NCBI GenBank assembly: GCA_002714465.1
Contig: PAXL01000042.1
Span: forward strand, 1-23,695
Source: Gemmatimonadota bacterium
Lineage (GTDB): Bacteria > Latescibacterota > UBA2968
Direction of reading: 5' to 3'
DNA: 23,695 nt
In this document: positions 21,006 through 23,695 of the stretch, piece after piece
Numbering within the stretch: position 1 is the stretch's first letter
How the letters are laid out: each line of letters starts with the position of its first letter
The notes under the pieces: generated by a model
What the model was told of the DNA's origin: nothing
Database searches by the model: none
Seen by the model: the letters and a program-made list of their open reading frames with translations, nothing else
Program-made: the position numbers and the translations under genes

Positions 21006-23060
21006 TCAGCGCGGCATGCCGGGACGGAGGAACGACGCCAGCTTCGAAGGTTCCTGGATCGGCAGCGAGCAGGCACGGTTTTGGCACACGTATACAGCCG
21101 CCCCAGCGTTGGTCCGCTCCCGTTCTTTGGTCATAGGCACCTTCACGGCGGGACCCGAGGCGAGCACGCGACACGGGACCCAGTTATCATTGATGGCACG
21201 GATCATTTCCTCCTTGCCCTCTCCTTCCGTTACGATCACCTCAACTGGTCCACCCAACACATAGTCTGCAGCGCAGATCATCTGGGCAAAACCGTTGGGT
21301 GTCTCGAGCATATACGGCTGGAATCGACGGATGGTGCGTTCCGCGATGCTAGTGTAGTCGTCCCGTCGTAACAGCGTGCCGAGCCGGATGAAAGCCAAAG
21401 CCGTCAAGGAATTCCCGGAAGGAGTCGCGTTGTCATACGGGTTCTTTGACCGAACGATCAGTGCTTCGTGATCAATACCCGTGTAGAAAAACGAGTCCCC
21501 CTCGTCGTCCCAGAACTGCGAGATCGTGGTATCGGCTAACTGCGTCGCTCGCTCAAGCCACGTCTCGTCGAAAGTGGACTCGTAGAGATCGATCAGCGCG
21601 TTGATCAGTCCGCCATAATCGTCGAGATAGGCGTTATTTGAAACGGAACCATCCTTGTAGCTATGCAGCAGCCTGCCGTCCGGCTGAACCATCTGCGCCA
21701 AGATGAAGGATGCTGCCCGGCCAGCCGCATCGAGATACTTCCTGTCACCGGATACCTGGTATCCGACAGTCATTGCCGAGATCATAAGCCCATTCCAGCT
21801 GACCTGAACCTTGTCGTCCCGGCCTGGCCAAACGCGCTTCGACCTGGCTTCGAGAAGCCGGGGTCGAGAGGCCTCTACCACAGCCTCGACCTCTTCGACG
21901 GACAGATCGACCAAGGCCGACACCTCATTGAGATCGACAGGGCGGTTCAAGATACTCTTCCCTTCGAAATTCCCGATGTCGCGGACGTCGAAGGCCGTGG
22001 AGAAAACGTATCCGTCCGAATCACCCAGAATCTCACGGATCTCGTCCGGCGTCCAGACGAAGAAACGGCCCTCCTCGCCTTCGCTGTCGGCGTCCTGCGT
22101 CGAGAGGAATCCGCCTTCTTCTGACGTCATTTCTCGCAACACGTAGTCCAAGATCTCCGTCCCGATAAGCAGGAAAGACTCCTCATTCGTGATCTGATGG
22201 ACCTGCAGGTAGATCCTGGCCAGTAGCGCATTGTCGTAGAGCATCTTCTCAAAGTGCGGCACGAGCCACTTATGATCCACGCTGTAGCGATGGAATCCGC
22301 CACCCAGCTGATCGTAGATGCCGCCCCGAGCCATCCTGTCTAGTGTCATCGTCACACGTGCAAGATCCTCTGGCTGTCCCGTGCGGGCATAGTTCCGTAA
22401 GAACACCTCGAGGCTCATCGAGTTTGGAAACTTGGGCTGTGAACCGAATCCCCCATCGCGATCATCGAAGCTCTGCGCCAAAACGGAAGCCGTCTGAGAG
22501 ATCAGGTCAAGATCCAACTCCGACCCGTCGCCCGGGAGCGTCGCGATCCGGTTCAGCCCCTCCATAAGCCCGTCAATCGCACGGTCGACTTCATCACGGC
22601 GTGTCTTGTAGAAGTCAGCGATGCTCAGGAGCACCTGCCGGAAACCGGGACGGCCATACCCGTTGCCTGGCGGAAAGTAGGTCCCACCGTAGAACGGTTT
22701 CCCCTCGGGCGTCAGGAACACGCTCATCGGCCAGCCGCCCTGCTGCGTCATAATCTGAACGGCATTCATATAAATCTCATCCACATCGGGTCGTTCTTCT
22801 CGATCCACCTTGATGTTGATGTAGTGCGTGTTCATTAGTTCGGCAATTTCTTCGTCCTCAAAGGACTCGTGCTCCATAACGTGACACCAATGGCAGGCCG
22901 AGTAGCCAACACTCAAAAAGATCGGCTTGTCCTCGTTTCGGGCCCGATCGAAGGCTTCCTCGCTCCACGGATACCAGTCGACAGGGTTCGACGCGTGCTG
23001 CAGCAGGTATGGGCTGGTCTCTTTATAAAGCCTGTTCTGGGCTGTCGTTCCTTCGCTCAT
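21006..23060 (-). CDS. Thioredoxin-domain protein of the DUF255 / YyaL (SPATA20) family
   Basis: The start is set at the ATG at 23060 (684 residues, [20 protein letters not shown]), which overlaps the upstream stop as ATGA; the frame stays open to 23147 but that would run into the upstream gene. The N-terminal thioredoxin-like domain has [11 protein letters not shown] and [14 protein letters not shown], with the CxxC pair at C56/C59. Next come [18 protein letters not shown] and [20 protein letters not shown]. The rest is an (alpha/alpha)6 barrel like that of glycosidases or N-acylglucosamine 2-epimerases ([35 protein letters not shown]). The family is near-universal, but its reaction is not established. 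Length is typical. Confidence 0.95.
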   Translation of the reverse strand: MSEGTTAQNRLYKETSPYLLQHASNPVDWYPWSEEAFDRARNEDKPIFLSVGYSACHWCHVMEHESFEDEEIAELMNTHYINIKVDREERPDVDEIYMNAVQIMTQQGGWPMSVFLTPEGKPFYGGTYFPPGNGYGRPGFRQVLLSIADFYKTRRDEVDRAIDGLMEGLNRIATLPGDGSELDLDLISQTASVLAQSFDDRDGGFGSQPKFPNSMSLEVFLRNYARTGQPEDLARVTMTLDRMARGGIYDQLGGGFHRYSVDHKWLVPHFEKMLYDNALLARIYLQVHQITNEESFLLIGTEILDYVLREMTSEEGGFLSTQDADSEGEEGRFFVWTPDEIREILGDSDGYVFSTAFDVRDIGNFEGKSILNRPVDLNEVSALVDLSVEEVEAVVEASRPRLLEARSKRVWPGRDDKVQVSWNGLMISAMTVGYQVSGDRKYLDAAGRAASFILAQMVQPDGRLLHSYKDGSVSNNAYLDDYGGLINALIDLYESTFDETWLERATQLADTTISQFWDDEGDSFFYTGIDHEALIVRSKNPYDNATPSGNSLTALAFIRLGTLLRRDDYTSIAERTIRRFQPYMLETPNGFAQMICAADYVLGGPVEVIVTEGEGKEEMIRAINDNWVPCRVLASGPAVKVPMTKERERTNAGAAVYVCQNRACSLPIQEPSKLASFLRPGMPR

Positions 23061-23695
23061 TGGAAGCTCAGCATCGTCCGGAGGGGTCTGCCAGGCATGA
23101 CTTTCTCGAGTCTCGGCAGCTTCCACGGGTCCCAGCGATCCGACCACGTGAAGACCTCTCCCGTCGGCCTCGTTCGCACGATCCGTCCCCCTGGCAACAC
23201 GCCTTCGAGCTGAAGGTTGCCGATCGTGGCAGCTTCGACTCCGGGGGCCTCAATCTCGATTCGGTTGATCATGTCGAGGGCCGAGATGGCGGCCATTGGG
23301 AGGTCCACCTGCTTGGGGGCGAACTGAGCAGAGGGCGGGAGTTCGCCCACATCGGTGCCGTTCAACCGGACACGCTTGCCCGGACGGATCCCGTCCCACG
23401 CGCAGTATCTCAGGGTCAACCGACGCAGTGCTTTCAAATCACGATTGATCATTACCGCGTCCTCAGGGTGTCGCACAAACCAGAAGCGTTCGATGTGGCC
23501 TGTGTCGTCCCAGATGACCTCAGCCTCGGAACCGCGGTTCAGGTGATGCCACGAAACCTCGACACTTCCCACTCCCACGTTCACGAGATACCAGCCGGGG
23601 GCCGTGTTCTCAAGGTAGCCTGGCCAGCAGTCGATAACGTCATTCGGGTTAACGAGTAGGGACTGAACACGATCCAGAGGGGTCGGTAGCTCGTC
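23057..23695 (-). CDS. Unrecognised protein, C-terminal part (5' end outside the window)
   Basis: The frame is open from the window end to the TGA at 23059-23057, giving 212 residues. It reads [20 protein letters not shown] at the edge. It contains many short hydrophobic/polar alternations and glycines, including [35 protein letters not shown] and [11 protein letters not shown], consistent with a beta-sandwich of the carbohydrate-binding or jelly-roll kind. No catalytic motif or membrane segment is visible and I do not recognise the family. It shares a 4-bp overlap with the DUF255 gene, so the two are co-transcribed. Confidence 0.7.
   Translation of the reverse strand, partial: DELPTPLDRVQSLLVNPNDVIDCWPGYLENTAPGWYLVNVGVGSVEVSWHHLNRGSEAEVIWDDTGHIERFWFVRHPEDAVMINRDLKALRRLTLRYCAWDGIRPGKRVRLNGTDVGELPPSAQFAPKQVDLPMAAISALDMINRIEIEAPGVEAATIGNLQLEGVLPGGRIVRTRPTGEVFTWSDRWDPWKLPRLEKVMPGRPLRTMLSFQ

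Noticed and set aside
23061..23147. N-terminal extension of the DUF255 protein up to 23147
   Set aside because: The family starts near [12 protein letters not shown]; the ATG at 23060 overlaps the upstream stop in the usual ATGA form, and the extra residues are the upstream gene read out of frame.
1..23695. tRNA, rRNA, CRISPR array, insertion sequence or prophage genes
   Set aside because: Looked for across the gaps and both strands: no cloverleaf with a TTCRANNC arm, no regularly spaced repeats other than the in-gene tandem repeats, and no transposase, integrase or phage protein.

Overview
This is a compact, almost gap-free bacterial chromosome segment in which every gene I can support lies on the minus strand. 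A lipoprotein TPR protein, Bat/MoxR proteins and Gld-type ABC components point to a Gram-negative bacterium. The gene order yicC-gmk-rpoZ-coaBC-udg-dnaB and the overall style suggest a Gemmatimonadota-like lineage, but that is inference and no rRNA or other strong taxonomic marker is present.

Reading in the direction of transcription (high to low coordinates): (1) 23695-21006 holds the end of an unrecognised protein, overlapping a DUF255/thioredoxin-domain (YyaL/SPATA20-type) protein. (2) A near-consensus sigma70 promoter at about 20958-20986 heads a housekeeping operon: yicC, gmk, rpoZ, coaBC, a family 4 uracil-DNA glycosylase, and dnaB. (3) A second good promoter at about 15807-15835 heads kptA (RNA 2'-phosphotransferase with a basic tail) and a DacZ-type diadenylate cyclase (c-di-AMP synthase).

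(4) Directly behind the cyclase, 14136-12724 holds broken potassium-transport genes. These are a trkA remnant with an in-frame stop and a frameshift, joined to the last ~60 codons of trkH; then an apparently intact DUF1854 gene; then a K+ channel remnant that keeps part of TM1 and the RCK/TrkA_C end but has lost the pore and most of the Rossmann domain. A GT-C glycosyltransferase follows. A c-di-AMP synthase heading a potassium operon whose transporters have been gutted by internal deletions is the most interesting thing in the window.

(5) A gene-free stretch of ~340 bp (11022-11365) is followed by a third sigma70 promoter with a perfect 7-bp inverted repeat just upstream. It heads fmdB, a BamD-like TPR lipoprotein and a long, tightly packed set: moxR, DUF58, an ABC ATPase, a permease and a GldG-like protein (GldA/F/G type), DUF4340, a short BatD-like protein, batA, batB and a BatC-like TPR protein. 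The last runs off the window inside a 33-bp tandem repeat encoding a Q/D/E/N/K-rich tail. The packing suggests that the MoxR/VWA chaperone-like Bat system and the Gld-type ABC exporter act as one envelope complex.
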